From NCBI GenBank assembly GCA_963977125.1, contig CAXBNJ010000003.1, positions 310,001 to 374,000 on the forward strand: a stretch of DNA of 64,000 nucleotides, written 5' to 3'. Of this stretch, positions 17,193 through 26,869 are shown one piece after another. Within the stretch, counting starts at the first letter, position 1. Each line of letters starts with the position of its first letter. The translations under genes were made by a program, and so were the position numbers. This DNA comes from UBA2705 sp963977125 (GTDB taxonomy: Bacteria > Pseudomonadota > Alphaproteobacteria > Micavibrionales > Micavibrionaceae). The notes below the pieces were generated by a model. That model ran no database searches, was not told where the DNA came from, and saw nothing but the letters and a program-made list of their open reading frames with translations.

Positions 17193-19127
17193 TTATTCTT
17201 CGCCCTTATTTTCAACAGACTGATAGCAGCTATGTTCCTTAGAAAAACTGAAATCAGTCAAAGTTGCCACTAAGAAGAGCGGATTAACAAGGCCTAATAA
17301 CGCGCCGCCAATTTTACTGCTGAGGGAAAATGCATCAGGGCTGAATTGGGGGGATGATAATGGCCCTGATATGTTTATCGATGGGGTTATATCAAGCAAA
17401 GTTGTTTTCTTTGCTTTAGGAACGAGCTTCATATCATACAGGCCTTTTTTCAAGTCAATTTGACCTTGGCCGACAATTTGAGTGCGATCGGTATCAACAA
17501 ATAGAGCTTCTGATTGAGCTGTGCCGTCTTGAATAGCAAAATTTCCGATGACGCAGTTTATTTTACTTTTGCTTTCTGGTGTCAGATTAGGAATAAGCGC
17601 TGTAACCAGACCACCCATTAATTTATTAACGATACCGCTTTTCATTTCGGCATCAGCGATAACAAAACGGAAATCGCCGTTCATTGTATCTGCGAAGCTG
17701 TTTATCGCGGTCATTTCAGATGTGATTTTACTGTCAAAATTAGCCTTGCCGATAACTTCACTATGGTTAAGTTCCATGTCCGTGAGCAATTGACCAAAAT
17801 TCCATTGCTGTAAACGCAAATCATGGCTGTAGCGTAATAAATGATCTAAGCCTTCGGTAAGGCTGAGCGCGCCACTGAATGAGCCTTCATTAATTTGTCC
17901 AGTAATGGGCTTAATGCTGAGCTCTTGATCTTGTAAAGAAATAGGGAATGTTAGGTCGCCAAGGGCGGCATTATTCATTTTTAAATTGCGCAGTTCAAGG
18001 TCAACATTCACGTTAAGCGCAGGGAAAAATGGTTTATGGCCGTCAGTCTCGCTGGCTTTGTCTTGATATAAACCATCAATAGGGGCGTTTATCTTCGCGA
18101 TGATTTCACTTAAGGCTGTGTGTAGTATAAAGCTGGCTTTATCAGATGCCGTCAAATTGGAAAGATCAAAATCTTTGATCTTGATATGGCCCGTTAAACG
18201 TTCAGGGTCCAGTGTTACGGTTGTGACCTCAGCTTCTGCTTCTGTCACTTCTGTTTTCGGGGCCTCTTCCGTATCTAACTCAGCAGTATTGCCCTCAACT
18301 TTTTTGTCGATTTTTGCGGTCTCTTTACTTTTGCTGGAGGCTTTATGTGTAAGCTCTGTTTGTATCGAAGCACCCTCTAGCGATAGATTAGCCAGAACTT
18401 TAGAAATAGAGCCAACATTAAGTTTCGCTTCGCCTGTTAATAATTCTAACTCGGACTGGCTGACGATAAGGTCTTCAAAATACAGACCATCAGATTTGTT
18501 ATTGAGCTGAGCTTTAATATTCAAGGCATCAATCATGCCGCTCAGCGTAAAGGATCTTTTGAGTTTGTAACCATAGGTTAAATCGACCCCATCATTATGT
18601 GGTGCGACATCGATTGTGAACGCGAAAGGTAGCTGACTATATTGACCTTTGACGGAGAGCTTATTTGTGCCTTCGACAGGTTTTATATAGTCAATTATCA
18701 ACGCTTTAGGCGCTAGAGTTCCCGGGGCTGCGTAAAACTTCCGAACCTCGAGTTTAAGGAAAGAGGGTTTTTGTAGTAGGATATTTATAAGGCCTGTTTG
18801 GAATGCAAAATACTCAGCGCCCATTAAAAGCTTTGTTTTTACGTCCTTGTCAGCGACCGTAACATCTTCAACTTCGATACTTAAATATGGAAGCGCTGAA
18901 AATTGATTAAATTTATGAATGACCGCATCACCCTTAAATATATCGTGCAATATACCTTCTATGCTCGATTTTTGCGCGTCTCCTGTGCCGTTTAAAGCAT
19001 TCATGGAAATAAGAGCAATAACGATAAAGCCAACAAAGATCAAAACAAGACGAAGCAGCCATTTGACTATGGGGTTAGATTTTTTTTGTTTTGTATCGTC
19101 TTTTAACGGCGCGGCTGATGATGTCAT
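17193..19127 (-). CDS. AsmA-family envelope protein
   Basis: A 644-residue protein with one N-terminal membrane helix (about residues 22-45) and a long periplasmic region. It ends in an AsmA-type C-terminal domain: 'LDHLLRYSHDLRLQQWNFGQLLTDMELNHSEVIGKANFDSKITSEM' and 'MNGDFRFVIADAEMKSGIVNKLMGGLVTALIPN', followed by 'FAIQDGTAQSEALFVDTDRTQIVGQGQIDLKKGLYDMKLVPK'. AsmA-like proteins are bridge-like lipid carriers of the envelope. A low-complexity Lys/Glu/Thr-rich stretch (about 265-315) interrupts the middle. It sits 17 bp after rluC and 3 bp before ATP12, a place often held by a HAD hydrolase in related clusters. Confidence 0.88.
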   Translation of the reverse strand: MTSSAAPLKDDTKQKKSNPIVKWLLRLVLIFVGFIVIALISMNALNGTGDAQKSSIEGILHDIFKGDAVIHKFNQFSALPYLSIEVEDVTVADKDVKTKLLMGAEYFAFQTGLINILLQKPSFLKLEVRKFYAAPGTLAPKALIIDYIKPVEGTNKLSVKGQYSQLPFAFTIDVAPHNDGVDLTYGYKLKRSFTLSGMIDALNIKAQLNNKSDGLYFEDLIVSQSELELLTGEAKLNVGSISKVLANLSLEGASIQTELTHKASSKSKETAKIDKKVEGNTAELDTEEAPKTEVTEAEAEVTTVTLDPERLTGHIKIKDFDLSNLTASDKASFILHTALSEIIAKINAPIDGLYQDKASETDGHKPFFPALNVNVDLELRNLKMNNAALGDLTFPISLQDQELSIKPITGQINEGSFSGALSLTEGLDHLLRYSHDLRLQQWNFGQLLTDMELNHSEVIGKANFDSKITSEMTAINSFADTMNGDFRFVIADAEMKSGIVNKLMGGLVTALIPNLTPESKSKINCVIGNFAIQDGTAQSEALFVDTDRTQIVGQGQIDLKKGLYDMKLVPKAKKTTLLDITPSINISGPLSSPQFSPDAFSLSSKIGGALLGLVNPLFLVATLTDFSFSKEHSCYQSVENKGEE

Positions 19128-19144
19128 TGGGAGAGCTCTTTTAT

Positions 19145-20119
19145 CTAAAATTCTAAATCGTCAGGTCTGATTTGCGTATTAAACCCTAATGAAGCCATGT
19201 TTTCTTTGAAATCATTGGGTAAAGGGGCGGTTAAATCAAGTGTCTTTTTCGGCTCACCTGGATAAGGCAATTTTAGACGGTAAGCGTGCAGGTGCAGGCG
19301 CTTATTCAGCCTAATTTGCTGCATTTCTTCAGGCTCGTAACCATATTTAAAATCGCCAATAAGTGGGCAGCCTATAAACGCGCTATGCACACGAATTTGG
19401 TGCGTACGGCCAGTTAATGGTTTAAAGACCAGCAGAGCGGCGGTTTTGCCGACTTTTTCAAGCTGCTTATACATTGTGTGTGCAAAGCGGCCATCTTCAG
19501 AAACGATAATACGATCTTTATCAAAGCCCATGCTTTTTTTCAAAAGTGGGACTTTTATATCGCCGCGTGGCTTGTCTGGTGCGGGGGTTGTGATGCCGAT
19601 ATAATATTTTTCAATATCTTTAGACTTAAAGCTATCCCCCAATAAACGCGCCATTTCAGCAGAGCGGGCGAGCAGCAATATACCTGATGTGTCTTTATCA
19701 AGGCGGTGTACAAGGCGCGGCTTGACGCCGTCTTTGCTACATAATCCTTCAAGCATACGATCTACATGTTGTTTCATATTGGTGCCGCCTTGCGTGGCAA
19801 GGCCATTAGGCTTGTTCAGCGCAATAATTTGACCATCATCATACATAACCAGTGATTTAATATAATCACGATCTTGCTCGGTCAGTGGGCGCTCTTCTGT
19901 TCTGATGCTGCTGTCTTTTGGCGTGTAAGGGGGCACGCGGACTTTTTGACCTTCTTGCAGGCGCACGTCAGCTTTTGAGCGTTTGCCGTCAATGCGTAAT
20001 TGGCCAGAGCGGCAGAATTTATGAACTAAGAAAAAGGGCACGCCCATTTTGCCAAGCCAGCGGTCTAGCCTTTGGCCTGAATCGTCTTTAGTTACAATAA
20101 TGTTTTGAACCTGAGTCAT
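19145..20119 (-). CDS. rluC: RluC/RluD-type 23S rRNA pseudouridine synthase
   Basis: Isomerises specific uridines of 23S rRNA to pseudouridine. The 324-residue protein has an N-terminal S4 RNA-binding domain (about 15-75: 'SGQRLDRWLGKMGVPFFLVHKFCRSGQLRIDGKR') and the RluA-family catalytic motif 'RLVHRLDKDTSGILLLARS' with its conserved aspartate, then 'GRTHQIRVH' and 'LHLHAYRLKLPYP'. RluC is more likely than RluD given the short S4-catalytic linker and the neighbouring crcB and ATP12, an arrangement seen in alphaproteobacteria. The start overlaps the crcB stop by 4 bp (ATGA), so the two are translationally coupled. Confidence 0.88.
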   Translation of the reverse strand: MTQVQNIIVTKDDSGQRLDRWLGKMGVPFFLVHKFCRSGQLRIDGKRSKADVRLQEGQKVRVPPYTPKDSSIRTEERPLTEQDRDYIKSLVMYDDGQIIALNKPNGLATQGGTNMKQHVDRMLEGLCSKDGVKPRLVHRLDKDTSGILLLARSAEMARLLGDSFKSKDIEKYYIGITTPAPDKPRGDIKVPLLKKSMGFDKDRIIVSEDGRFAHTMYKQLEKVGKTAALLVFKPLTGRTHQIRVHSAFIGCPLIGDFKYGYEPEEMQQIRLNKRLHLHAYRLKLPYPGEPKKTLDLTAPLPNDFKENMASLGFNTQIRPDDLEF

Positions 20120-20496
20120 GAAAATAATGTCCGTATAATAAATAGGCCAAAGAAAAAAGCACCAATGCCCAAAAGCACAGAGGCCAAAATATAGAAAGAA
20201 AGCATACCATACTCGCCGCGTTCAAACAAAGTGACACTATCCAGCGAGAATGTAGAAAAAGTCGTAAAAGCCCCAAGCATACCCGTAACAATAAAATGGC
20301 GCATTTCAGGGCTTGGGGTGCCGTAATGCGTAAATAGGCCAACCAAGCTTCCTAAAATAAAAGAGCCTAAAATGTTAACAATCAGCGTTGCGATAGGAAA
20401 GCCTAAGCCCCATATCGCGACGGTAGCAACATTAACGCCATAACGTAGAGCGGCACCTATAGCGCCGCCGGCGGCTACTGATATCCATGTTAACAT
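20116..20496 (-). CDS. crcB: Fluoride channel CrcB/Fluc
   Basis: A 126-residue membrane protein with four hydrophobic helices. Family motifs are intact: 'GGAIGAALRYGVN' in helix 1, 'PIATLIVNILGSFILG' in helix 2 (the conserved Asn), and 'TGMLGAFTTFSTFSLD' in helix 3 (the G-x-x-G-x-[FY]-T-T-F-S-T-F fluoride path). It works as an antiparallel dimer letting toxic fluoride leave the cytoplasm. It overlaps rluC by 4 bp and follows the NUDIX gene by 11 bp, so it is expressed from the shared operon. I see no fluoride riboswitch in front of it. Confidence 0.95.
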   Translation of the reverse strand: MLTWISVAAGGAIGAALRYGVNVATVAIWGLGFPIATLIVNILGSFILGSLVGLFTHYGTPSPEMRHFIVTGMLGAFTTFSTFSLDSVTLFERGEYGMLSFYILASVLLGIGAFFFGLFIIRTLFS

Positions 20497-20507
20497 TCGG
20501 TTACTGC

Positions 20508-21059
20508 CTAGCTTGAGAGAAGTTTCAAAGCCTTGTGTAGCGCGAAAAGAACATGCGGATCAAGTGAAAACTGCTCTAGCGTATCCCACTCGGCCCATTT
20601 AAGACTGACGGATTCATCACTTAAAGCAGGCGTTTCATTGCTTCCTTCACGCATTTGGAACAAATACAGCACATCAAAATGTTTATGGGCAGGTTCGCTT
20701 TTTGCTGCATTTTCAGGGATAGGGTGGACATCAAGGCTGAGTATATCATTATAAGCGAGGTCGAAATCGCTCAGGCCAGATTCCTCTTCAACTTCGCGGC
20801 GGGCAACGTTTAAAATATTATTATCGCCATCAGCGTGACCGCCAAAATACAGCCATTTATCAAGAAATTTATGGTGGTTCAATAAAACACGCTGTCCATC
20901 GGCGCTGACAAGTACGCCAGAGCCTGTAATATGGCCGGGGTTAAAATAGCTGCGATATAGGCATTCAGGCGCATAAGGGTATAATGCGACAATCTGCGCT
21001 TGTGAAAGGCGCTCTTTTTTGCCCTCTGGCGTGAAGTCGATGAGCTGTTCTTGTATCAA
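20508..21059 (-). CDS. NUDIX hydrolase
   Basis: A 183-residue soluble protein with a NUDIX box near residues 73-96: 'GGHADGDNNILNVARREVEEESGL'-type sequence, where R-E-V-E-E-E-S-G-L fits the R-E-U-x-E-E-x-G-U half exactly, while the upstream glutamate of the G-x5-E half is replaced by Asn. That variant (GGHxDGDxN) is common in one NUDIX branch. The substrate, a nucleoside diphosphate linked to another group, cannot be told from sequence. The gene overlaps the NAGRN-repeat gene by 4 bp and precedes crcB by 11 bp, so all belong to one operon. Confidence 0.85.
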   Translation of the reverse strand: MIQEQLIDFTPEGKKERLSQAQIVALYPYAPECLYRSYFNPGHITGSGVLVSADGQRVLLNHHKFLDKWLYFGGHADGDNNILNVARREVEEESGLSDFDLAYNDILSLDVHPIPENAAKSEPAHKHFDVLYLFQMREGSNETPALSDESVSLKWAEWDTLEQFSLDPHVLFALHKALKLLSS

Positions 21060-21931
21060 TATATAAATCCCGGATTTTGCTTTTTGCCGCTCTTGGGGGT
21101 AGGGGCGCTAACTGAACCAATCTCTTTTTTTCGACCAGCCGAGATACTCGCAGTTTCATCGGCTTGGTCAGATTCTACATTACGTCCAGCATTAACGTAG
21201 GACGTGCCCATGATTTTACTTATTTCTGCATTCCTGCCGGCATTGATGGTCGAGTTTTCAACGCATTCAGCTTCGAAATTACGCCCTGCATTAGCTGAGC
21301 TGCCTGATAGCATAAGCCCAACCTCAATGCTTCGCCCAGAAGTGAGCTGAGTATTCTCGCCCGCTTTTCCGTCGATGATTATATCTCTTTGCGCTTGAAC
21401 GGAAGAGTTGTCTCCTAATGACAGGCTCTCAAAGCCGCGATCAGATTCGGCTTTTAATGTTGCGCCGGCGTCTTTTTTGAGCTCTATATCTTTGTCCGAG
21501 ACTAAAGTGACGTTATCGCCAACCTGTTCATGGAGAGTAATGCCTCGAGGGATTTGGTCATTTTCAGCAGCATTTGAAAAAGAGTTATTAACTTGTACAT
21601 TATTGCCGCTAATAATAGTTCCGTTGATGATGACCATATTGTTACCAGAAATGATTGAATTTGCGCCTGATATGGTGATGCTATCGCTTGTGCTCGTATC
21701 TTTGACTGTTATCTTTACGTCGTCGTCAACAGAGCCTTGGACTGTAATGCCACCATTTTTTATTTTAACGATTGCGCCTTTGCCAATAGTCTTTTTAACA
21801 AGAACGGGGCCATCATGTTCGAAGGTTTCGCCCGGTGCGATGCTTTCAATTTCAGTAACATCGTCACTAGATTGCGATGTTGGGGTGTTAACGTTACCGA
21901 CTTTACCAATGAATGTATTATTAAAAACCAT
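21056..21931 (-). CDS. Unknown repeat protein, probable beta-solenoid (NAGRN repeats)
   Basis: A 291-residue protein I do not recognise. It has no signal peptide or membrane helix and is rich in Gly, Asn, Ser, Thr, Val and Ile in short alternating runs, which suggests a beta-solenoid. The C-terminal third carries irregular repeats built on N-A-G-R-N-x-E or close variants ('NAGRNFEAE', 'NAGRNAEIS', 'NAGRNVESD', 'SAGRKKEIG') at about 20-23 residue spacing, preceded by 'GENTQLTSGRSIEVG' and 'NSSVQAQRDIIID'. The middle has 'SGANSIISGNNMVIINGTIISGNNVQV'-like repeats. It is the first gene of a six-gene operon (NUDIX, crcB, rluC, AsmA, ATP12). Function unknown. Confidence 0.7.
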   Translation of the reverse strand: MVFNNTFIGKVGNVNTPTSQSSDDVTEIESIAPGETFEHDGPVLVKKTIGKGAIVKIKNGGITVQGSVDDDVKITVKDTSTSDSITISGANSIISGNNMVIINGTIISGNNVQVNNSFSNAAENDQIPRGITLHEQVGDNVTLVSDKDIELKKDAGATLKAESDRGFESLSLGDNSSVQAQRDIIIDGKAGENTQLTSGRSIEVGLMLSGSSANAGRNFEAECVENSTINAGRNAEISKIMGTSYVNAGRNVESDQADETASISAGRKKEIGSVSAPTPKSGKKQNPGFIY

Positions 21932-21989
21932 GACGTACCTTTAATTATAAGTAAAAACGTCACCACAAGACCAAATTATGACAAAGCTG

Positions 21990-23327
21990 TCAAGCTTTTT
22001 CATCACGTAATTTTGACCAATAACTCAGTCTCTTTTTAATATCACGCTCAAAACCGCGCTCTGGCGGATCATAGAAATTTTGGCGACCGAGGGTTTCGGG
22101 GAAATAATCTTGGCCGGAAAAGCCCTCAGGCGTGTCATGGTCATATATATAGCCCGTGCCATAATCTTGATCTTTCATCAATTTGGTCGGCGCATTTAAA
22201 ATATGTTTAGGGGGCATATGCGCGCCGCTTTTTTTCGCAAAGGCCATGCTGGTTTTAAACGCCGCATAGACACCATTTGATTTTGGGGCGCAGGCAAGAT
22301 AGACGGCGGCTTGCGCTAAGGCTAAATCACCCTCTGGGCTGCCTAAGCGCTCAAAGCTTTCCCAAGCGGCGTTGCATTGAACGAGGGCTTGTGGGTCAGC
22401 AAGGCCGATATCTTCGCTGGCCATACGGCATAGGCGGCGGGCGATAAAGCGTGGGTCTTCGCCGCCTTGTAACATGCGTGCAAGCCAATAAAGCGCCGCA
22501 TCAGGATCAGAGCCGCGAATAGATTTATGCAGGGCGCTGATCAGGTTATAATGGCCCTCATCACTTTTATCATAAAGTGGGGCGCGGCGATTAATCAGCT
22601 CGAGTAAGTCTTTACGGCCTAACGGGGCTTCTCTGTCATAGGCGGCAATCTTTTCAATCGCGCCGAGTAAGTAACGGCCATCGCCATCGGCCGCATCAAC
22701 CAAGGCTTGGCGGGCTTCCTCATCAATATTTAAGCTCAGCTCTAAATGCGCTTCAGTTTTACTTAAGAGCGCTTCTAAAGCGTCTTGATCAAGGCGGTTA
22801 AGCGTTAAAACGCTACAGCGTGAGAGCAACGCGGCATTTAAGGAAAATGATGGGTTTTCGGTTGTCGCGCCAATTAAGGTTAAGGTGCCATCTTCAAGTA
22901 CAGGTAAAAAGGCATCAAGCTGTGCTTTATTAAAGCGGTGAATTTCATCAACGAATAAGACTGTGTGTACGCCATTGCGCTGACGGTTCCTTGCGGAATC
23001 AAATAAGGCCCGTAGATCACTCACGCCTGAGAATATCGCTGATATTTGTTCAAAACGATAGTCTTCGCTATCCGTGACGAATAAACGCGCAATCGTTGTT
23101 TTACCGCAGCCCGGCGGCCCCCATAAAATAAGTGAAGGCAAGGGGGATTGTTTTTGTAATTTATACAGCAGGCCATTATCCGCATCGGTTAAATGCGACT
23201 GGCCAATAACTTCGCTTAAATCACGCGGGCGCAAAAGCTCCGCCAAGGGCTTTACTTTAGCGTGCTCTTTTGGTGTGCTGTGGGGATCATTGCTCGTCGC
23301 CCCATTGAAATTGAGAAGATCATTCAT
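21990..23327 (-). CDS. rarA: Replication-associated recombination protein A (RarA/MgsA)
   Basis: AAA+ ATPase acting at stalled replication forks, related to clamp loaders. Walker A 'GPPGCGKTTIARLF', Walker B 'VLFVDEIHRFNKAQLDAFLP', sensor 1 'IGATTENPSFSLNAALLSRC', and the C-terminal 'ALHKSIRGSDPDAALYWLARML' tetramerisation region are all present. I place the start at the ATG giving MNDLLNF (23327), 4 bp after the degP stop and preceded by GGTAGGG. The upstream ATG at 23363 would overlap degP by 32 bp with no obvious ribosome site. Transcribed with degP. Confidence 0.93.
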   Translation of the reverse strand: MNDLLNFNGATSNDPHSTPKEHAKVKPLAELLRPRDLSEVIGQSHLTDADNGLLYKLQKQSPLPSLILWGPPGCGKTTIARLFVTDSEDYRFEQISAIFSGVSDLRALFDSARNRQRNGVHTVLFVDEIHRFNKAQLDAFLPVLEDGTLTLIGATTENPSFSLNAALLSRCSVLTLNRLDQDALEALLSKTEAHLELSLNIDEEARQALVDAADGDGRYLLGAIEKIAAYDREAPLGRKDLLELINRRAPLYDKSDEGHYNLISALHKSIRGSDPDAALYWLARMLQGGEDPRFIARRLCRMASEDIGLADPQALVQCNAAWESFERLGSPEGDLALAQAAVYLACAPKSNGVYAAFKTSMAFAKKSGAHMPPKHILNAPTKLMKDQDYGTGYIYDHDTPEGFSGQDYFPETLGRQNFYDPPERGFERDIKKRLSYWSKLRDEKA

Positions 23328-23331
23328 GGCC

Positions 23332-24774
23332 CTACCGTAATGCGATTTGCTGGCGGCTGCCATTGCGATTTAGCGTTATTGCCAATTGATACCCTTTAAA
23401 CTGCGTTTTTGCGGCTTTTTCAACGTCACGCGGCTTCGCTATGGCTTGACCGTTAATTTCTTCGACGATATCGCCGATGCGTAAGAAGCGGCTCGCATTT
23501 GAATCTTTAGCAATGGCGCTGACGACCACGCCATTATCAGGCAGTGACAAACGTAGCTCTTCGCGCAAAGCGGGGTTTACATGAGAAAAACTCACGCCAG
23601 AGAAATATGTTTTATCCTTACCGATAAACGTATCACGCGCTGGGATTTCAGGCGGCATAATGCTTTTGAAGCGTATGGTTTTATCTTTTTTACCAGCATT
23701 GACCGTCAGCTCAACATCTTCGCCAACGGCGATGGTCGCGATACGGAAACGCATTTCTACGGCGTCGCGTATGGCTTTGCCATTAACGGCCTTAACCAAA
23801 TCGCCGCGCTCTAACCCGGCTTTACGCGCGGGACTGGCTTCATGCAGGCTTGAGATAAGCGCGCCTTGCGGGCTTTTAAGGCCTAAGCTCTCTGCAATGC
23901 CTGCGGAAACATTTTGTGCTTCTAAGCCCATCCATGGACGGATAATATGGCCCGTTTCCGAGATGCGATCATTTTTCTGAGCGGCGATAATCGCGGCGAC
24001 CATTTCTGAAGGCACTGAAAATCCAATGCCGAGCGAGCCGCCATCACGTGAATAAATCGCCGTGTTAATGCCGACAATACCGCCGCGCATAGACACAAGC
24101 GGTCCCCCAGAATTGCCAGGGTTAATTGCCGCGTCAGTTTGAATAAAGAAGTTAAAATCATTAATGTTAATGGAAGAGCGCGCAAGGGCGGAGACGATAC
24201 CACTGGTAACAGTCTGGCCAACACCAAACGGATTACCAATCGCTAAGACGAGGTCACCAACATCTAAATTCTCACTTGGTTCAAGACTCGCAAAAGGGAG
24301 CTCTTCGCCATCAGGTTTAATTTGGATTAGCGCAATGTCAGAATTTTCATCGCTTATCAGGACAACCGCAGGAAACTCACGGCCATCACGCAGGACAACT
24401 GTGATTTCATCCGCGCCTTTAATGACATGCGCATTCGAGACAACAAGGCCTTCGGCTTCAATAATCACGCCCGAGCCGAGCGCGCCTTCAACACGTTGGC
24501 GCTCTAAGCCGCCAAAACCATTCCGAAGTTGATTGCCGAAAAACTGGTTGAAGAACGGGTCATTTATAAACGGGCTCGTGCGGCGCGTGACAGTGCGCTT
24601 GGTGTATATATTAACGACAGCAGGGGCGATGCGCTTGACCAACGGAGCAAAAGATAAAGAAATTTCAGCTTGATTGGTCGGGACGGTTTTCGCTTCACTA
24701 TAGGGCGTGGCGCCGATAAGGAATGAGCAAATAAAGAAAGAGAAAACGCCCAGAGTAAGAATGTGTTTTATCAT
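23332..24774 (-). CDS. degP: Periplasmic serine protease DegP/DegQ (HtrA)
   Basis: Envelope quality-control protease and chaperone. The 480-residue protein has a signal peptide (about 1-28), a trypsin-like domain with the triad H116 ('SNAHVI'), D146 ('ENSDIALI') and S222 ('NPGNSGGPL'), and two PDZ domains (about 275-365 and 385-475). The flexible LA loop region near residues 65-95 is Phe/Asn-rich. Bacterial HtrA proteins form trimers to 24-mers. It is followed by rarA 4 bp later and diverges from the ABC exporter gene across a 95-bp spacer holding AT-rich promoter-like sequence. DegP versus DegQ or MucD cannot be separated here. Confidence 0.95.
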   Translation of the reverse strand: MIKHILTLGVFSFFICSFLIGATPYSEAKTVPTNQAEISLSFAPLVKRIAPAVVNIYTKRTVTRRTSPFINDPFFNQFFGNQLRNGFGGLERQRVEGALGSGVIIEAEGLVVSNAHVIKGADEITVVLRDGREFPAVVLISDENSDIALIQIKPDGEELPFASLEPSENLDVGDLVLAIGNPFGVGQTVTSGIVSALARSSININDFNFFIQTDAAINPGNSGGPLVSMRGGIVGINTAIYSRDGGSLGIGFSVPSEMVAAIIAAQKNDRISETGHIIRPWMGLEAQNVSAGIAESLGLKSPQGALISSLHEASPARKAGLERGDLVKAVNGKAIRDAVEMRFRIATIAVGEDVELTVNAGKKDKTIRFKSIMPPEIPARDTFIGKDKTYFSGVSFSHVNPALREELRLSLPDNGVVVSAIAKDSNASRFLRIGDIVEEINGQAIAKPRDVEKAAKTQFKGYQLAITLNRNGSRQQIALR

Positions 24775-24869
24775 CTCGTCTATCCTGTGTTATAAATATA
24801 TATGTAATTTTTGTGATCCTACTATATAACAAGTATATAACCAGTATAAAATAGACAATCTTATCAGCT

Positions 24870-26801
24870 ATGGCAACATCTCAGAATAAAATAAGAACCG
24901 CTGAAGACTATATTTCAGAAAAACCAAATGTGATAAAAGTTTATCGCGAATTACTGCGTAATTGCTGGCTTTACGCCTATGGCCAACGCATATGGATTCC
25001 GATTACTTATATTTTGGGTACTTTAGCGAATCTCACATTATTATTGCAGCCCTTTGCCCTGGGGCAGTTGATTAATCATATTCAATATGCTGATGAAGCC
25101 TCTGTCGTGGGGGGCTCTATTATGTGGCTGACCTTTTATTTGGTTTTAATTGGTATGTATTGGTCTCTTAATGGGCCCGCGCGTATCCTTGAAGGCAAGC
25201 TAGCGCATTTCACCAAAGCGACATTTTATAAAGATTACTTTATGCGCATGGTTGATATGCCTATGGGCTGGCATGAAAAGCACCCCACGGGCGCTTTGTT
25301 AACGCGCCTCAGTAAAGGCGGGCGTTCAATGCAGAGTTTCTTTGAGATGCAAAGCGTTAATATTAGCGTTGTGGTTACTGTTTCAGGATCGATTATCGCC
25401 TTAACTATTCTAAGCCCCGTGGCGGGCCTGTGTATCACAATATTGGTTTTACTGATGTTTACCGTGATGCAGTTCTTTGACCGCGTTTTAATGAAACGTA
25501 TTGAGGACGCTGATGAAAAAGACAATGTGTTCTTTTCCCGTCTGACTGATTTTATTAATAATATCCGTACGGTTAAAAGCTACGATCTATCCTCTTTTTC
25601 AATGCGGACATTGACCAAAGCTCAGCGCGATATTTTTAAAGTGCAAGGTCCCGTAATTAAATGGGAAGAGCTTAAATGGTTTATGCTGTCGGTCATGTTG
25701 GTCTCCACACAGTTTATTGTTTTGCTGATCTTTATCATGATGAATTTGGGCGCGGAGAATTTCTTAATCGGTAGCCTTGTTATGGTGTTCTTATATCTAC
25801 ATAAGATTGACACTTCGTTGATTAGCTTTGCCCAGAACCATCGCCGCTTGATGAGCGCGCATACTGATCTACGTTCAGCGACTGTACTCTATAAAGACCT
25901 TGTCACGCTGTCACAGAAAAAACAGGGCACTGATATTGCAGAAAAAGCCCTTGATGTTGATCAGGGTGCGCTGCACTTCCAGAATATTAGTTTCGCCTAC
26001 AACCAACGTCAAAAAGCGCTCGACCAAATGGAGCTAAGTATCCCCGCGCGTCAAAAAGTGGGTATTGTTGGTGTTTCAGGATCAGGTAAAACAACTTTAT
26101 TGAACTTGCTGCTGCGTTTCTATGATCCGCAAGGCGGCGAGATCTTTATTGATAGACAGAATATTACAGATGTTTCATCGGGCAGCTTGATGCAAAATAT
26201 TGCCGTGATCCCGCAAGATATTGCACTATTCGATAATACATTGCGCGAGAATATCCGCTTTGGTCGCCTTAATGCAACGGATGAAGAAGTTGAAGAGGCA
26301 GGTAAAGCCGCCTATGTCGACCACTTCACCAAAGACTTGCCTTTGGGCTATTCTACGGCTGTGGGCCCTAATGGTGTGGCTCTTTCCGCAGGTCAGCGCC
26401 AACGCGTGGCGATTGCTCGTGCTATTCTTAAAGACGCGCCAATTCTTGTTTTGGATGAGGCGACCTCGGCGCTGGATGCTGAATCAGAACGCTTGGTACA
26501 AGATGCGCTGGATAAGATCATGGTTGATAAAACCGTCTTGGCGATTGCGCATAGATTGACCACTATTCGTCACTTGGATCGTATCCTTGTGTTTGAAAAA
26601 GGTAAGGTCGTTGAAGATGGCACCCATGATGAATTGTTGCGTTATGACGGTATTTATAACGGTCTGTGGCAGCTACAAAGCAATGGTTTCTTGCCTGATA
26701 TTCCAGATGATGAAGACGCAGAGCTTGACCCAGAAGCCAATCCAAACCCATTAGAACAATTTGGTGCAGTGCCGTTTGATGAGGATGGCGATAAGGAATA
26801 A
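24870..26801 (+). CDS. ABC exporter, fused membrane and ATPase domains
   Basis: A 643-residue half-transporter: six membrane helices in about residues 40-330, then an ATPase domain with Walker A 'GVSGSGKTTLLNLLL', Q-loop 'AVIPQDIALFDNTLRENIRFG', signature 'LSAGQRQRVAIARAIL', Walker B 'ILVLDEATSALD' and switch His 'AIAHRL'. It forms homodimers and exports lipid, peptide or drug-like substrates; the substrate is not evident. A long acidic tail (about 605-643) is unusual. No Shine-Dalgarno precedes the ATG, while TATAAAAT lies about 20 bases upstream, so a very short leader or leaderless mRNA is possible. Confidence 0.93.
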   Translation: MATSQNKIRTAEDYISEKPNVIKVYRELLRNCWLYAYGQRIWIPITYILGTLANLTLLLQPFALGQLINHIQYADEASVVGGSIMWLTFYLVLIGMYWSLNGPARILEGKLAHFTKATFYKDYFMRMVDMPMGWHEKHPTGALLTRLSKGGRSMQSFFEMQSVNISVVVTVSGSIIALTILSPVAGLCITILVLLMFTVMQFFDRVLMKRIEDADEKDNVFFSRLTDFINNIRTVKSYDLSSFSMRTLTKAQRDIFKVQGPVIKWEELKWFMLSVMLVSTQFIVLLIFIMMNLGAENFLIGSLVMVFLYLHKIDTSLISFAQNHRRLMSAHTDLRSATVLYKDLVTLSQKKQGTDIAEKALDVDQGALHFQNISFAYNQRQKALDQMELSIPARQKVGIVGVSGSGKTTLLNLLLRFYDPQGGEIFIDRQNITDVSSGSLMQNIAVIPQDIALFDNTLRENIRFGRLNATDEEVEEAGKAAYVDHFTKDLPLGYSTAVGPNGVALSAGQRQRVAIARAILKDAPILVLDEATSALDAESERLVQDALDKIMVDKTVLAIAHRLTTIRHLDRILVFEKGKVVEDGTHDELLRYDGIYNGLWQLQSNGFLPDIPDDEDAELDPEANPNPLEQFGAVPFDEDGDKE

Positions 26802-26869
26802 GGAAAAGCTCTAAAGTTAAGCGTCCCTATGCCTTCTGTTTCGACCTCTCTTCTGCCGCTCGATGCGGC

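Noticed and set aside
20497..20507. Fluoride riboswitch ahead of crcB
   Set aside because: Only 11 bp separate crcB from the upstream gene, leaving no room for one.
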